Positions 1 through 7,238 are shown, counted from the stretch's first letter. The stretch is 14,118 nt of DNA from Silvimonas sp. (GCA_030151005.1 JASLES010000133.1:1-14118); one strand, 5' to 3'. The notes: generated from the letters alone by a model not told the origin. Made by a program: numbers and translations.

Positions 1-1
1 G

Positions 2-781
2 TTCTGGGGCATGGCAGTGCGCAATGCCCAATTTACCCGCAGTGATCGCCATGATGTGAGCAAAGAGGCAGACGTGGTTAACGGCCTGGATCGCCTGCAT
101 CGCAAGGTGCGTAGCGATAACGAACGCTTTACGCGCCAGCCGGATGAAGCGAAAACCGGTGTCGATTACGACGAAGTCATGGATATGCGGTTGTACGGCT
201 TTGTTTCGGCCCGGACGCGTTCGCGGCAGGCGCAAGCACCGCAGATTGTGCAACGTACAGAAGCGCCAGACTGGCAGTCCTGGCGGGTGGAAAACGAATC
301 CGAGGGTGGTTATGGTGCCACGCTGGAAGTGGCGGGCGCGGAGTGGGTGAGACCAGGCGTCATGATCGGCATGCGATTCGGCCCGGATGATAGCTGGAAG
401 GTCTGCGTGGTGCGCCGTATTTCACGGATGAACGAATTCCAGATCTACGCAGGTCTGCAATTGTTGAGTGCCACACCGGTCGCCGTGAGCATCCAGACCA
501 CGTCGACCACACCAGCACCGCCGCGTGCGCTGGAAGTCACGGATTTCGAGGCCTTTGATAGCGCTGCGCTTCACACCATGAATTCGGCGTTGTACCTGCC
601 TTATGATGTGGATGGCGTCACCACCAATACTTTGTTGATGCACTCTGCCAATTACGATGCGGATCGCACGTACGACGTGCAGGCGCGAGATCGACACTTT
701 ACCGTCAGCCTGGGGCGCTCGCTGGATAAAGGCGTGGACTGGACTTGGGTCACAGTACAGGTGCTAAGTCAGAAACACTGA
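2..781 (+). CDS. C-terminal part of an uncharacterised protein (5' end outside the window)
   Basis: The reading frame is open from the first bases of the window (Phe-Trp-Gly before the ATG at 11), so this is most likely the last 259 codons of a longer gene and the ATG at 11 need not be a start. No ribosome binding site is visible before it. The middle (about residues 90-155 counted from the ATG at 11) has a compact beta-rich pattern: W-x-x-W then 'ESEGGYG', then 'RPGVMIGMRFG', 'CVVRRIS' and 'YAGLQLLS', followed by 'ATPVAV'. This resembles a PilZ-like beta-barrel tail that I recall at the end of large betaproteobacterial proteins, but the canonical PilZ RxxxR and (D/N)xSxxG motifs are not clearly present, so the family is not established. 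The remaining 100 residues are not recognised. The gene ends 25 bases before a strong hairpin terminator that it shares with the facing operon. Being coding is fairly sure; any function is not. Confidence 0.75.
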   Translation, partial: FWGMAVRNAQFTRSDRHDVSKEADVVNGLDRLHRKVRSDNERFTRQPDEAKTGVDYDEVMDMRLYGFVSARTRSRQAQAPQIVQRTEAPDWQSWRVENESEGGYGATLEVAGAEWVRPGVMIGMRFGPDDSWKVCVVRRISRMNEFQIYAGLQLLSATPVAVSIQTTSTTPAPPRALEVTDFEAFDSAALHTMNSALYLPYDVDGVTTNTLLMHSANYDADRTYDVQARDRHFTVSLGRSLDKGVDWTWVTVQVLSQKH

Positions 782-806
782 GGGATCGGTTCCGTTTTGC
801 ATATGA

Positions 807-840
807 AAAAAGGCTTTGTCCGCGAGGGCAAAGCCTTTTT
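807..840. terminator. Bidirectional rho-independent terminator between convergent genes
   Basis: A perfect 12-bp stem pairs 807-818 (AAAAAGGCTTTG) with 829-840 (CAAAGCCTTTTT) around a 10-base loop. Its core is GC-containing, with A residues on the left and T residues on the right, so it reads as an intrinsic terminator on both strands. It lies between the stop codons of the rightward gene ending at 781 and the leftward esterase ending at 868, and so closes both transcription units. Confidence 0.9.
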
Positions 841-867
841 CTTTGGTCATTGATGCGGTCTGCCAAC

Positions 868-1548
868 TCAGGCAAGGACTTTGCTCAGAAAGCGGCCAAT
901 GGCGTGGATTTCTGGCAGGCAAACCGAATGTTGCATCGGCCAGTCATACCATTCAACCGGATTGCCCAGCGCCTCTGTGGCGGCTTTGGCGCGGCGACCC
1001 AATGCCACGGGCACAACCGGATCCGCCGTGCCGTGGGCAGCTAGCACCGGCGTGGTGGCGTTTGCAGCGCTACGCCCTTGTTCGATCAGTGCGGGAGCGG
1101 GCCAATAGGTGGAAAGCGCGATGATCCCGGCCAGTTTGCGCGGGGAGGTCAGGCCCGCCGTATACGCAATCGCCCCGCCTTGTGAGAAACCAGCCAGCAC
1201 AATGCGCTCCGTCGGTATGCCGCGTGCATTCTGGTCTGCAATCAGCGCAGCGACATCTTCCAGAGACTGGCGGATGCCGTTTTCGTCCGCATGGCGATCA
1301 ATATCCTCAAAGTAGAGAATGTCGTACCACGCACGCATGGTATAGCCGTTGTTGCAGGTGATCGGCATGAATGGCGCATGCGGAAACACAAAGCGCACAG
1401 CCAGATCTTCCGGCAGCCCCAGCTCTGGCACCACCCCGGCAAAGTCGTTGCCATCGGCGCCCAGACCATGCATCCAGATCACGGCAGCCGTGGGCTGTGG
1501 GCCGGTTTCAACTTCAATGGTGTCCAGCAAAGTCCTGGCGTTGCTCAC
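868..1548 (-). CDS. Carboxylesterase / phospholipase family alpha/beta hydrolase
   Basis: This 226-residue protein belongs to the small cytoplasmic carboxylesterases (Abhydrolase_2, related to Pseudomonas EstB and eukaryotic acyl-protein thioesterase). It has the family oxyanion-region motif 'WMHGLGADGNDF' near residues 25-36, the nucleophile elbow G-F-S-Q-G with Ser122, the acid in 'HGTADPVV' (Asp176) and the catalytic base in 'MQHSVC' (His207). There is no signal peptide, and the length matches the family, so it should be active. The natural ester substrate cannot be read from sequence. The start is GTG (revcomp of 1546-1548), supported by an AGGA seven bases upstream; that AGGA lies just inside the end of mogA, whose stop is only three bases before the GTG. 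It is the last gene of the leftward four-gene operon and ends before the bidirectional terminator. Its link to molybdenum cofactor genes may be only shared transcription. Confidence 0.93.
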   Translation of the reverse strand: MSNARTLLDTIEVETGPQPTAAVIWMHGLGADGNDFAGVVPELGLPEDLAVRFVFPHAPFMPITCNNGYTMRAWYDILYFEDIDRHADENGIRQSLEDVAALIADQNARGIPTERIVLAGFSQGGAIAYTAGLTSPRKLAGIIALSTYWPAPALIEQGRSAANATTPVLAAHGTADPVVPVALGRRAKAATEALGNPVEWYDWPMQHSVCLPEIHAIGRFLSKVLA

Positions 1549-1551
1549 GGT

Positions 1552-2133
1552 TTATTCCTGCGGTTTGATAGCGGATTTGGGACGGAAAGCGGCAACCACG
1601 TCGGGGCGAGTTTCGATGTACGGACCTTCCAGCAACTGGATGCAATAGGGCACAGCAGCAAAAATACCCGGCACGATCACATGATCCAGTCCGTCCTTGA
1701 GACCTTCCAGCGTTTCGCGGATGGATTTGGGCTGACCCGGCAGGTTGAGGATCAGTGTGCGCTTGCGAATCACGCCCACCTGGCGCGACAAAATAGCCGT
1801 CGGCACAAACTTGAGACTGATCTGGCGCATTTGCTCGCCAAAGCCCGGCATTTCCCGATCGGCAATGGCCAGGGTGGCATCTGGCGTTACATCACGCAGC
1901 GCAGGACCCGTACCGCCGGTTGTCAGCACCAGATCGCAACCCAGGTCATCCACCAGTTCCACCAGCGTGCTCTCGATCACCGGCTGTTCATCTGCAATCA
2001 GACGGGTGACCGTTTCAAATGGCGTGAGCAGCGCCTTGCGCAACCATTCTTCCAGCGCCGGAATGCCTTTGTCTTCGTAGACGCCTTGCGAGGCCCGATC
2101 AGAAACCGAGACCAGTCCGATTTTGAATGTCAT
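1552..2133 (-). CDS. mogA: Molybdopterin adenylyltransferase MogA
   Basis: MogA activates molybdopterin by transferring AMP from ATP, giving adenylyl-molybdopterin, the substrate for molybdate insertion by MoeA. The 193-residue product matches E. coli MogA (about 195) along its length. Visible motifs are the N-terminal 'GLVSVSDRAS', the nucleotide/pterin loop TTGGTGP at residues 71-77, 'RDVTPDAT' at 80-87 with the conserved Asp, and 'LNLPGQPK' at 129-136. The C-terminal extension '...EGPYIETRP' is typical of MogA rather than MoaB. Its ATG overlaps the stop of the HAD phosphatase gene by 4 bases (ATGA), so translation is probably coupled. No other molybdenum cofactor gene is in the window, which makes this an isolated mogA inside a mixed operon. 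Confidence 0.94.
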   Translation of the reverse strand: MTFKIGLVSVSDRASQGVYEDKGIPALEEWLRKALLTPFETVTRLIADEQPVIESTLVELVDDLGCDLVLTTGGTGPALRDVTPDATLAIADREMPGFGEQMRQISLKFVPTAILSRQVGVIRKRTLILNLPGQPKSIRETLEGLKDGLDHVIVPGIFAAVPYCIQLLEGPYIETRPDVVAAFRPKSAIKPQE

Positions 2134-2786
2134 GCACGTTGTTCCAGAATCAGCACGGCGCCAGCACCGGCACGCAAGGTCAGTTCTTCGTAGTGCGCCA
2201 CTTTGGCACCAGCCAGGCCGGTGGGCTCATGACCACTGGCATGCAGAATGGCGACAACGTTCATGCCAGCGGCATGGGCCGAACGGACGCCCGCTTCAGC
2301 ATCTTCAAACGCGACGCAACGTTCCGGCGCCAGACCCAGCAAGGCTGCGCCTTTCAGGTATGGTTCCGGATGCGGTTTGCCGTTTTGGACATCGTCTGAA
2401 CTGACCATGAGCGCAGGCACCGGCAAACCGGCGGCCTGCAGCTTGGCCGTGGCAATCGCCCGAGAGGCCGAGGTGACGACCGCCCAGCGGTCTGCCGGCA
2501 AGCTGGCCAGAAAAGCGGCAGCACCGGGGATCGGCGTAATGGCATCCATTTCCCGCAGTTCCTGGTCGAGCAAGGCGACGACTTCCGCGTGGGCATCCAT
2601 ATGCGGGGCGACGATCTGGATGGTCTCGACACCACGGCGGCCATGGACGTACTGCATCAGATGGTCAAAATCGATGCCGTTCTTGATGGCCCAGCCGTGC
2701 CAGATGCGTTCGATCAGGATGGTGGAGTCCACCAGCGTGCCGTCCATATCGAACAGAAAGCCTTCACATTGCATTTGCCAGCTCAT
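2130..2786 (-). CDS. HAD-superfamily sugar phosphatase, HxpA/YfbT-like
   Basis: A 218-residue HAD hydrolase (subfamily IA, beta-phosphoglucomutase-like). All four HAD motifs are present: DMDGT at 13-17 with nucleophile Asp13 and acid/base Asp15, Thr105-Ser106 in 'VVTSAS', Lys137 in 'GKPHPEPY', and Glu161-Asp162 in 'FEDAEAGV'. An alpha-helical cap fills residues about 20-85. The N-terminus 'GFLFDMDGTLVDS' and the segments 'VHGRRGVET' and 'YLKGAALLGLAPE' closely resemble, from memory, the E. coli hexose-phosphate phosphatase HxpA (YfbT), so dephosphorylation of sugar or polyol phosphates is the best guess; yeast Gpp-type glycerol-3-phosphatase is the alternative. An AGGA lies ten bases upstream of the ATG. 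It starts 6 bases after darP ends and overlaps mogA by 4 bases. Confidence 0.9.
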   Translation of the reverse strand: MSWQMQCEGFLFDMDGTLVDSTILIERIWHGWAIKNGIDFDHLMQYVHGRRGVETIQIVAPHMDAHAEVVALLDQELREMDAITPIPGAAAFLASLPADRWAVVTSASRAIATAKLQAAGLPVPALMVSSDDVQNGKPHPEPYLKGAALLGLAPERCVAFEDAEAGVRSAHAAGMNVVAILHASGHEPTGLAGAKVAHYEELTLRAGAGAVLILEQRA

Positions 2787-2792
2787 CTGCGC

Positions 2793-3356
2793 TTATTCCT
2801 CGTCCGTGTCGGGCAGGGTGCCATCCGGGTTGGGTTGTACCGGCTGGGCAAATTGTTCTTTCAAGAGCTGGAACAGTTCGCGAAAAGCCTTGGGCGGTTT
2901 TTGTTGTTCGCGCTCCTTGATGGCGTTGCGAATCAACTGGCGCAGGTGTTGCACGTCGACGCTCGGGTGTGCTGCGACAAACTCTTCAACCGCTTTGGGC
3001 TCAGTCAGCATTTTTTCGCGGATGCGTTCGAGCTTGTGCAACCAGGCGTTATGTTCGTCTGACTGACCGGCAATACGGGCCAGCAAGGCGCGGATCGGTT
3101 CCGGGTCGACTTCACGCATCAGCTTGCCGATGTATTGTTTATGGCGGGCAACGGCACCATTTGCTTTGAGTCGCTTGGCTTCGCGAATGGCGGCGACCAG
3201 GCGTTCGGGCAGGCCCAGGGGTTCCAGCAGTTTGATATCCAGCGGAATCAGTTCTGCGCCCAATTCTTGCAGCGCGGTCATCTCGCGCTTGAGTTGGGAC
3301 TTGCTGACCAGCTCGACATCATCGTCGTGCTGGTTGTCGTTATCGTTGTGTGCCAT
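2793..3356 (-). CDS. darP: Ribosome biogenesis factor DarP (YjgA, DUF615)
   Basis: DarP (YjgA) binds late 50S precursors and assists maturation near the peptidyl-transferase centre. The 187-residue product has the family layout: an acidic, Asn/Asp-rich N-terminus (residues 1-16), then 'VSKSQLKREM', 'LGAELIPL', 'RLKANGAVARHKQYIGKLMR', 'DPEPIRALL', 'LHKLERIREK', 'LRQLIRNAIKERE' and 'KPPKAFRELFQLL'. These line up well with E. coli YjgA (183 residues). The start is uncertain: ATG at 3356 (chosen) or four codons upstream at 3368, and neither has a clear Shine-Dalgarno. The frame stays open further upstream to 3815, but that part is antisense to pmbA and not of DarP type. It is the first gene of the leftward operon. 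The divergent darP/pmbA arrangement is also found in E. coli. Confidence 0.93.
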   Translation of the reverse strand: MAHNDNDNQHDDDVELVSKSQLKREMTALQELGAELIPLDIKLLEPLGLPERLVAAIREAKRLKANGAVARHKQYIGKLMREVDPEPIRALLARIAGQSDEHNAWLHKLERIREKMLTEPKAVEEFVAAHPSVDVQHLRQLIRNAIKEREQQKPPKAFRELFQLLKEQFAQPVQPNPDGTLPDTDEE

Positions 3357-3449
3357 GTTTGGGGCCATTACTGCAAAACCGCTATCATAACAAACTAGTT
3401 CACGGACCACGCCGCATGCGTGCTCGCCAATCATGAAAAAAGGATAATC

Positions 3450-4781
3450 GTGTCGGGATTCAGTTTTAGCGAACAGCAACTGACCACGCTGGTCGGTCAG
3501 GTACTGGATGAAGCCAGAAAGCAGGGCGCCAGCGATTGCGAAGTAGATATCTCCGAGTCGTTTGGCCAGAACGTGAACGTGCGCCTTGGCGAGGTAGAAA
3601 CCATTGAATACAACCGGGACAAGGGCCTGGGCGTTACTGTGTTCCTTGGTCAGCAAAAAGGGCACGCCAGTACGTCTGACTTCTCGGGTCAGGCGCTGGC
3701 CGATACCGTCAAGGCCGCATTGGCGATTGCCCGTTATACCGCGGCGGATGAATACGCCGGCCTGCCGGACAAAAACCTGCTGGCAACGCATTTCCCGGAG
3801 CTGGACCTCTACCACCCGTGGGATTTGCCGGTAGAAGATGCCATCCGCATTGCCACGCAGTGTGAAGATGCGGCGCGCGGGGTCGATCCGCGTATTACCA
3901 ATTCAGAAGGGGGTTCGGCCTCTACTCATGCTTCGCGCTGGGCTTACGGTAATTCGCTGGGCTTTGTCGGGGCGGGCACGGGCTCGCGTTACGGTGTATC
4001 CGCCGCCGTCATTGCCGAAGACGACAGCGGCATGCAGCGTGATTACTGGTACACCAGCATGCGTGACCCCAAAGACCTTGAGCCGGCAGTGATTGTGGGG
4101 CGCAAGGCCGGTGAGCGTGCTTTGCGGCGCCTTGGGGCGCGCCGCGTCAAAACGGGTGAATACCCGGTATTGTTTGAAGCATCGCTGGCTTCTTCCTTGC
4201 TGGGTAACTGGGTCAATGCCGTCAGTGGCAGCAGCTTGTATCGCAAGTCTTCTTTCTTGCTCGATAGCCTGGGCAAGCCCGTGTTTGCGCCATGCATCAC
4301 GATTGTTGATGATCCTTTCCTGAAAAAAGGCCTGGGTAGTGGCGCGTTTGATGCCGAAGGCGTGGCAACGCAGCAACGCACCGTTGTCGATGCTGGCGTG
4401 CAGCAGGGGTATTTCCTGTCCAGCTACAGTGCCCGCAAGCTGGGTATGCAAAGTACCGGCAACGCTGGCGGCGCGCACAACTTGATCGTCACGCCGACGG
4501 CCAGTTTTGAAGAATTGCTGGCAGAACTGGGTACGGGCCTCTTCGTGACCGAGTTGCTGGGCCACGGCACCAATATGGTGACGGGGGATTACTCCCGCGG
4601 CGCGGCGGGTTTCTGGGTGGAAAACGGGCAGATTCAATACCCGGTGGAAGAAATCACCGTGGCCGGCAACCTTAAGCAGATGTTCCTGGATGTGGTCGGT
4701 GTGGGCAGTGACATCCAGCTTTCCAGCAGTCGCCGGATTGGTTCCTTGCTGATCCGCAACATGACAGTGGCGGGCGAGTGA
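3450..4781 (+). CDS. pmbA: TldE/PmbA subunit of the TldD/TldE metalloprotease
   Basis: PmbA (TldE) pairs with TldD to form a cytoplasmic protease that, in E. coli, matures microcin B17 and degrades unfolded CcdA; TldD carries the zinc site and PmbA is the partner chain. I place the start at GTG 3450 because AAGGA sits five bases upstream, giving 443 residues (E. coli about 450); an in-frame GTG at 3420 would add ten residues without a good site. Recognisable segments are the N-terminal 'VDISES...NVNVRLGEVETIEYNRDKG'-type half, and C-terminally 'GLGSGAFDAEGV' (about 294-305), HGTN (372-375), 'GDYSRGAAGFWVENG' (379-393) and 'YPVEEITVAGNL' (397-408). No tldD is in the window, as is common because the two genes are usually unlinked. 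It overlaps the glycosylase gene by 4 bases. Confidence 0.95.
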   Translation: MSGFSFSEQQLTTLVGQVLDEARKQGASDCEVDISESFGQNVNVRLGEVETIEYNRDKGLGVTVFLGQQKGHASTSDFSGQALADTVKAALAIARYTAADEYAGLPDKNLLATHFPELDLYHPWDLPVEDAIRIATQCEDAARGVDPRITNSEGGSASTHASRWAYGNSLGFVGAGTGSRYGVSAAVIAEDDSGMQRDYWYTSMRDPKDLEPAVIVGRKAGERALRRLGARRVKTGEYPVLFEASLASSLLGNWVNAVSGSSLYRKSSFLLDSLGKPVFAPCITIVDDPFLKKGLGSGAFDAEGVATQQRTVVDAGVQQGYFLSSYSARKLGMQSTGNAGGAHNLIVTPTASFEELLAELGTGLFVTELLGHGTNMVTGDYSRGAAGFWVENGQIQYPVEEITVAGNLKQMFLDVVGVGSDIQLSSSRRIGSLLIRNMTVAGE

Positions 4782-5410
4782 GCGACGCAGCGCGTCCACC
4801 TTACTGGGATGAGGCCACCGCTGCGCTGGCGGTGGCTGACCCGGTATTGGCACAACTGATTGCGCAGTTTCCGGATATTAGCTTGCGCGGGCGCGGTGAC
4901 GCCTGGCAAACGCTGGCGCGCTCCATCGTCGGGCAGCAGATTTCGGTCAAGGCGGCAGAATCGGTCTGGAACCGGTTTCTGGTCACGCTGGGTGGCGAGT
5001 TATCCAGCAGCGCCGTGCTCGCGCTGGACACTTTGCGCCTGCGCGAATGCGGCTTGTCTGGCCGCAAGGTGGAATATCTGCAAGACCTTTCCCGCCATCA
5101 CGCTGCGGGCCGTCTGGATATGAGCTTGTGGCAAACCTGGGAGGACGAGGCCATCGTCGCGGAGCTGGTGTCGATCCGGGGTATTGGTCGTTGGACGGCC
5201 GAGATGTTTCTGATGTTCTCCATGCTGCGCCCAAACGTCCTGCCGCTGGATGATATCGGCGTGGTCAACGCCATTGCCCGGCTTTACAACGGGGGCGAGC
5301 GTATGACACCGAAGGCCATGCGCGAACTGGCCGAGCGCTGGCAACCGTGGCGCAGCGCCGCGACGTGGTATTTATGGCGTAGCCTGGAAGCCACGCCAAT
5401 CGAGTACTAG
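4778..5410 (+). CDS. DNA-3-methyladenine glycosylase II (AlkA type, HhH-GPD)
   Basis: This 210-residue base-excision repair enzyme removes alkylated purines such as 3-methyladenine from DNA. It has the helix-hairpin-helix region 'SIRGIGRWTAEMFLMF' (132-147) and the following catalytic loop 'LPLDDIGV' (155-162), in which Asp159 aligns with the catalytic Asp238 of E. coli AlkA. The conserved 'ARSIVGQQIS' (47-56) and the C-terminal 'AERWQPWRSAATWYLWRSLE' also match AlkA. It lacks AlkA's N-terminal extra domain, as many short bacterial members do. The start is GTG at 4778, interlocked with the pmbA stop (GTGA), which suggests translational coupling; no independent ribosome site is evident. I see no Ada-type regulator or Ada box nearby, so alkylation-induced control is not indicated. 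Confidence 0.93.
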   Translation: MSDAARPPYWDEATAALAVADPVLAQLIAQFPDISLRGRGDAWQTLARSIVGQQISVKAAESVWNRFLVTLGGELSSSAVLALDTLRLRECGLSGRKVEYLQDLSRHHAAGRLDMSLWQTWEDEAIVAELVSIRGIGRWTAEMFLMFSMLRPNVLPLDDIGVVNAIARLYNGGERMTPKAMRELAERWQPWRSAATWYLWRSLEATPIEY

Positions 5411-5467
5411 CGTGGCGAGTGTGTTGATCGACGGGATATCGAGGCATTTCCGCCGGTCACGTGGTGC

Positions 5468-5896
5468 TTAGCCAACCCGTTTGGCCATGGCCTTCATCAC
5501 CGCTTCCCAGCCTTGCACCGCTTGCGGCCCGCATTGCGCAAACACTTCATCAAGCATGGCAAATTGCGGCGAGGAAAGCGCGGTTTCCAGTTGCGCGCCG
5601 GCCTCAGTCAAAGTCAGGCATTTCACCCGGCGGTCTTCCACATCCGGTGCGGTGTTGACCAGGCCAGCTTCTACGAGCGCCTTGAGCGGACCATGAACGG
5701 CCTGTTTGCTCACGCCCAGTTTATCCAGCAACTCATTGACCGCAATGCCAGGATCGCGCCCGATAAAGTGCAGCAACCGGTGGTGTACCCGGTTCCAGCC
5801 GCGCTGGGCGAGGAAAGCATCGGGGGCGGCAGTGAAGGCGCGGTAAGCGTAAAACAGCAGTTCCTGTGCTTCGCTGAGAACACGTTTTGTGGTCAT
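5468..5896 (-). CDS. MarR-family winged-helix transcriptional regulator
   Basis: A 142-residue protein of MarR size and layout. The winged helix-turn-helix spans about residues 35-98: 'HHRLLHFI', 'GIAVNELLDKLGVSKQAVHGPLKALVEAGLV' and the wing ending in 'DRRVKCLTLTEAG', whose Asp-Arg-Arg is the hallmark of the family. The N-terminal and C-terminal helices would form the dimer. The gene diverges from the PLP aminotransferase at 6065, and two near-identical palindromes lie between them, so autorepression and control of the aminotransferase are the likely roles. The effector is unknown. The start ATG has only a weak ribosome site. It converges on the glycosylase gene across 57 bases, where I see no convincing terminator. 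Confidence 0.9.
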   Translation of the reverse strand: MTTKRVLSEAQELLFYAYRAFTAAPDAFLAQRGWNRVHHRLLHFIGRDPGIAVNELLDKLGVSKQAVHGPLKALVEAGLVNTAPDVEDRRVKCLTLTEAGAQLETALSSPQFAMLDEVFAQCGPQAVQGWEAVMKAMAKRVG

Positions 5897-5919
5897 GAAA
5901 GAATGGGCAACTGTTATGG

Positions 5920-5948
5920 TTGATATGGTTGGTCAATGATATTGACAA
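5920..5948 (-). promoter_or_regulatory. Possible sigma70 promoter of the marR-type gene
   Basis: On the reverse strand TTGTCA (revcomp of 5943-5948) and TATCAA (revcomp of 5920-5925) are separated by 17 bases. The -35 matches consensus at 5 of 6 positions and the -10 at 4 of 6. It points at the marR-type gene starting at 5896, and its -35 overlaps the palindrome at 5932-5946, as expected for an autorepressed promoter. Confidence 0.45.
5932..5946. promoter_or_regulatory. Palindromic candidate operator 1 (GTCAAT-gat-ATTGAC)
   Basis: A 15-bp inverted repeat with perfect 6-base arms, centred at 5939. It shares the outer pattern GTCAA-N5-TTGAC with the second palindrome 42 bases to the right. Its right arm contains TTGACA (5942-5947), a perfect -35 hexamer facing the aminotransferase gene, though the -10 region that should follow is poor. 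Size and position fit a MarR-type operator. Confidence 0.65.
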
Positions 5949-5972
5949 TATCTGCGCCGGGAAACAACATAT

Positions 5973-5989
5973 GGTCAAATGATTTGACC
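5973..5989. promoter_or_regulatory. Palindromic candidate operator 2 (GGTCAAAT-g-ATTTGACC)
   Basis: A perfect 17-bp inverted repeat with 8-base arms around a single G, centred at 5981, in the gap between the divergent marR-type and aminotransferase genes. It is the stronger of the two matching palindromes. The spacing of 42 bp puts both on the same face of the DNA helix. Confidence 0.7.
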
Positions 5990-6064
5990 TAAATATCTGT
6001 ATGTGTTGCTTTCTTTGCCGCAGCTACCGGCGAGGGCGCATGTTCCAAAAGCCGGAGAATGTCC

Positions 6065-7201
6065 ATGTTTGCCAAGCGTATTGACCGCCTTACCTCGTCG
6101 CTGGTGCGCGACATTCTTGCCGCAGCCAGCCGGCCGGGCGTGATTTCTTTTGCGGGTGGCCTGCCGGCGGAAGAGGCCCTGTACCGGCCGGATCCAGCGC
6201 AACTGAATGCGCTGCAAAACTGCTGGCAATACGGCCAGACTGAAGGCGAGCCGCAACTACGCGAAGCCATTGCCGCAGAGGCCAGAGCACTGGGTATTGC
6301 GTGTGATGCCAGCCAGGTGCTGGTGCTATCGGGTTCGCAACAGGGCATTGATCTGGTCTCCAAGTTGTTTATCGAAGAAAGCACGCGTGTACTGGTGGAG
6401 GCGCCGGCCTATCTGGCGGCCGTGCAGTCCTTTCGGTTGTTTGGCGCAGATTTTTTGCCAGTGACGGTTGACCCGGTCACAGGCCCTGACACCCAGGCAT
6501 TCAAGACCGCACTGGGTTCGGCGCAACTGGCGTATCTGACCCCCACGTTCCAGAACCCCTCCGGTTATTGTTACCCGGACGAGCAGCGCGAGCGTATTGC
6601 AACGGCGGTGGATGAGGCTGGTGTGCCGTTGTTTGAAGACGACCCCTATCGTGAGCTGGCCTTTGACGGCGCGGCACCGCCGCCGATTGCCGGGCGACTG
6701 AAGAACGCGCCGTGGATCTATCAGGGGTCGTTCTCCAAAACCCTCGCCCCGGGGCTACGCCTGGGTTTTCTGGTGGCCCACCCGGCGTTGGTGCCGCATC
6801 TCACCCGCCTGAAGCAGGCGGCCGATTTACATAGCAACCGGTTGAGCCAGCACTTGATCCTGCATGCCTTGCAAAATGGTTTGCATGAGCATGTGGCACA
6901 TATCCTGCCGGTGTATCGCGAACGGCGCGATGCCATGGCTGCTGCGTTAACCCGTCACCTGGGCGATCTGGTGACCTGGCAAAAACCGGTCGGCGGTTTG
7001 TTTTTCTGGGTGCGTTTCAAACAAGCGGTTGATACCCATGCACTGATGAAGCGGGCGCTGGATGCCGGTGTTGCCATCATGCCCGGCGACGCGTTCTATA
7101 CCACGGCACCGGAGCATAGTTGCTTGCGGCTCAATTTCAGCCATTCAAGTCCGGCCGAAATCGAAGAAGGCATGGCACGGCTTGCGAGTCTGCTGCGCTG
7201 A
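6065..7201 (+). CDS. PLP-dependent aminotransferase, class I/II (LysN / KAT-II-like)
   Basis: A 378-residue fold-type I aminotransferase of the group that includes 2-aminoadipate transaminase LysN and the catalytic part of MocR regulators; there is no GntR DNA-binding domain. Visible landmarks (numbered from 6065) are 'FAGGLP' near 29-34, 'YGQTEG.PQLR', the PLP phosphate loop 'SGSQQGID', 'TPTFQNPSG' with Asn164, 'EDDPYREL' with the pyridine-binding Asp and Tyr195, the Schiff-base lysine Lys225 in 'SFSKTLAPGLRLG', and Arg355 in 'CLRLNFS' for the substrate carboxylate. The substrate is not determined; aromatic, aminoadipate and branched-chain donors are all possible in this family. The second ATG (6065) is preferred because GGAG ends seven bases before it, whereas the ATG at 6059 lies one base after it. 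It is probably controlled by the divergent MarR-type regulator. Confidence 0.92.
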   Translation: MFAKRIDRLTSSLVRDILAAASRPGVISFAGGLPAEEALYRPDPAQLNALQNCWQYGQTEGEPQLREAIAAEARALGIACDASQVLVLSGSQQGIDLVSKLFIEESTRVLVEAPAYLAAVQSFRLFGADFLPVTVDPVTGPDTQAFKTALGSAQLAYLTPTFQNPSGYCYPDEQRERIATAVDEAGVPLFEDDPYRELAFDGAAPPPIAGRLKNAPWIYQGSFSKTLAPGLRLGFLVAHPALVPHLTRLKQAADLHSNRLSQHLILHALQNGLHEHVAHILPVYRERRDAMAAALTRHLGDLVTWQKPVGGLFFWVRFKQAVDTHALMKRALDAGVAIMPGDAFYTTAPEHSCLRLNFSHSSPAEIEEGMARLASLLR

Positions 7202-7209
7202 TTTACAAT
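7182..7209 (+). promoter_or_regulatory. Probable sigma70 promoter of the small membrane protein gene
   Basis: TTGCGA (7182-7187, 4 of 6 to consensus) and TACAAT (7204-7209, 5 of 6) are spaced by 16 bases. The promoter overlaps the end of the aminotransferase gene and would start transcription about 20-25 bases before the ATG at 7239, so the small gene can be expressed independently. Confidence 0.55.
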
Positions 7210-7238
7210 GCCCTCTCACCCGCGCCGGAGCCGTCAGC

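Noticed and set aside
1291..2193. Long rightward frame of 300 codons across the esterase and mogA genes
   Set aside because: It is antisense to two well-recognised genes, and its composition (rich in His, Gln and Arg) is that of a shadow frame.
3384..3389. TATGAT (reverse strand) as a -10 of darP
   Set aside because: No acceptable -35 hexamer lies 16-18 bases upstream, so I did not call a promoter.
3357..3815. Open extension of the darP frame toward a 340-residue protein
   Set aside because: The added part is antisense to pmbA, has no DarP-like character and would exceed the usual length of about 180 residues.
3903..4853. Leftward frame of 316 codons opposite pmbA
   Set aside because: It lies wholly over the pmbA and glycosylase coding sequence, has shadow-like composition and no ribosome site.
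5411..5467. Terminator between the convergent glycosylase and marR-type genes
   Set aside because: Only short symmetrical bits such as TCGA...TCGA are present; no stem with a T tract.
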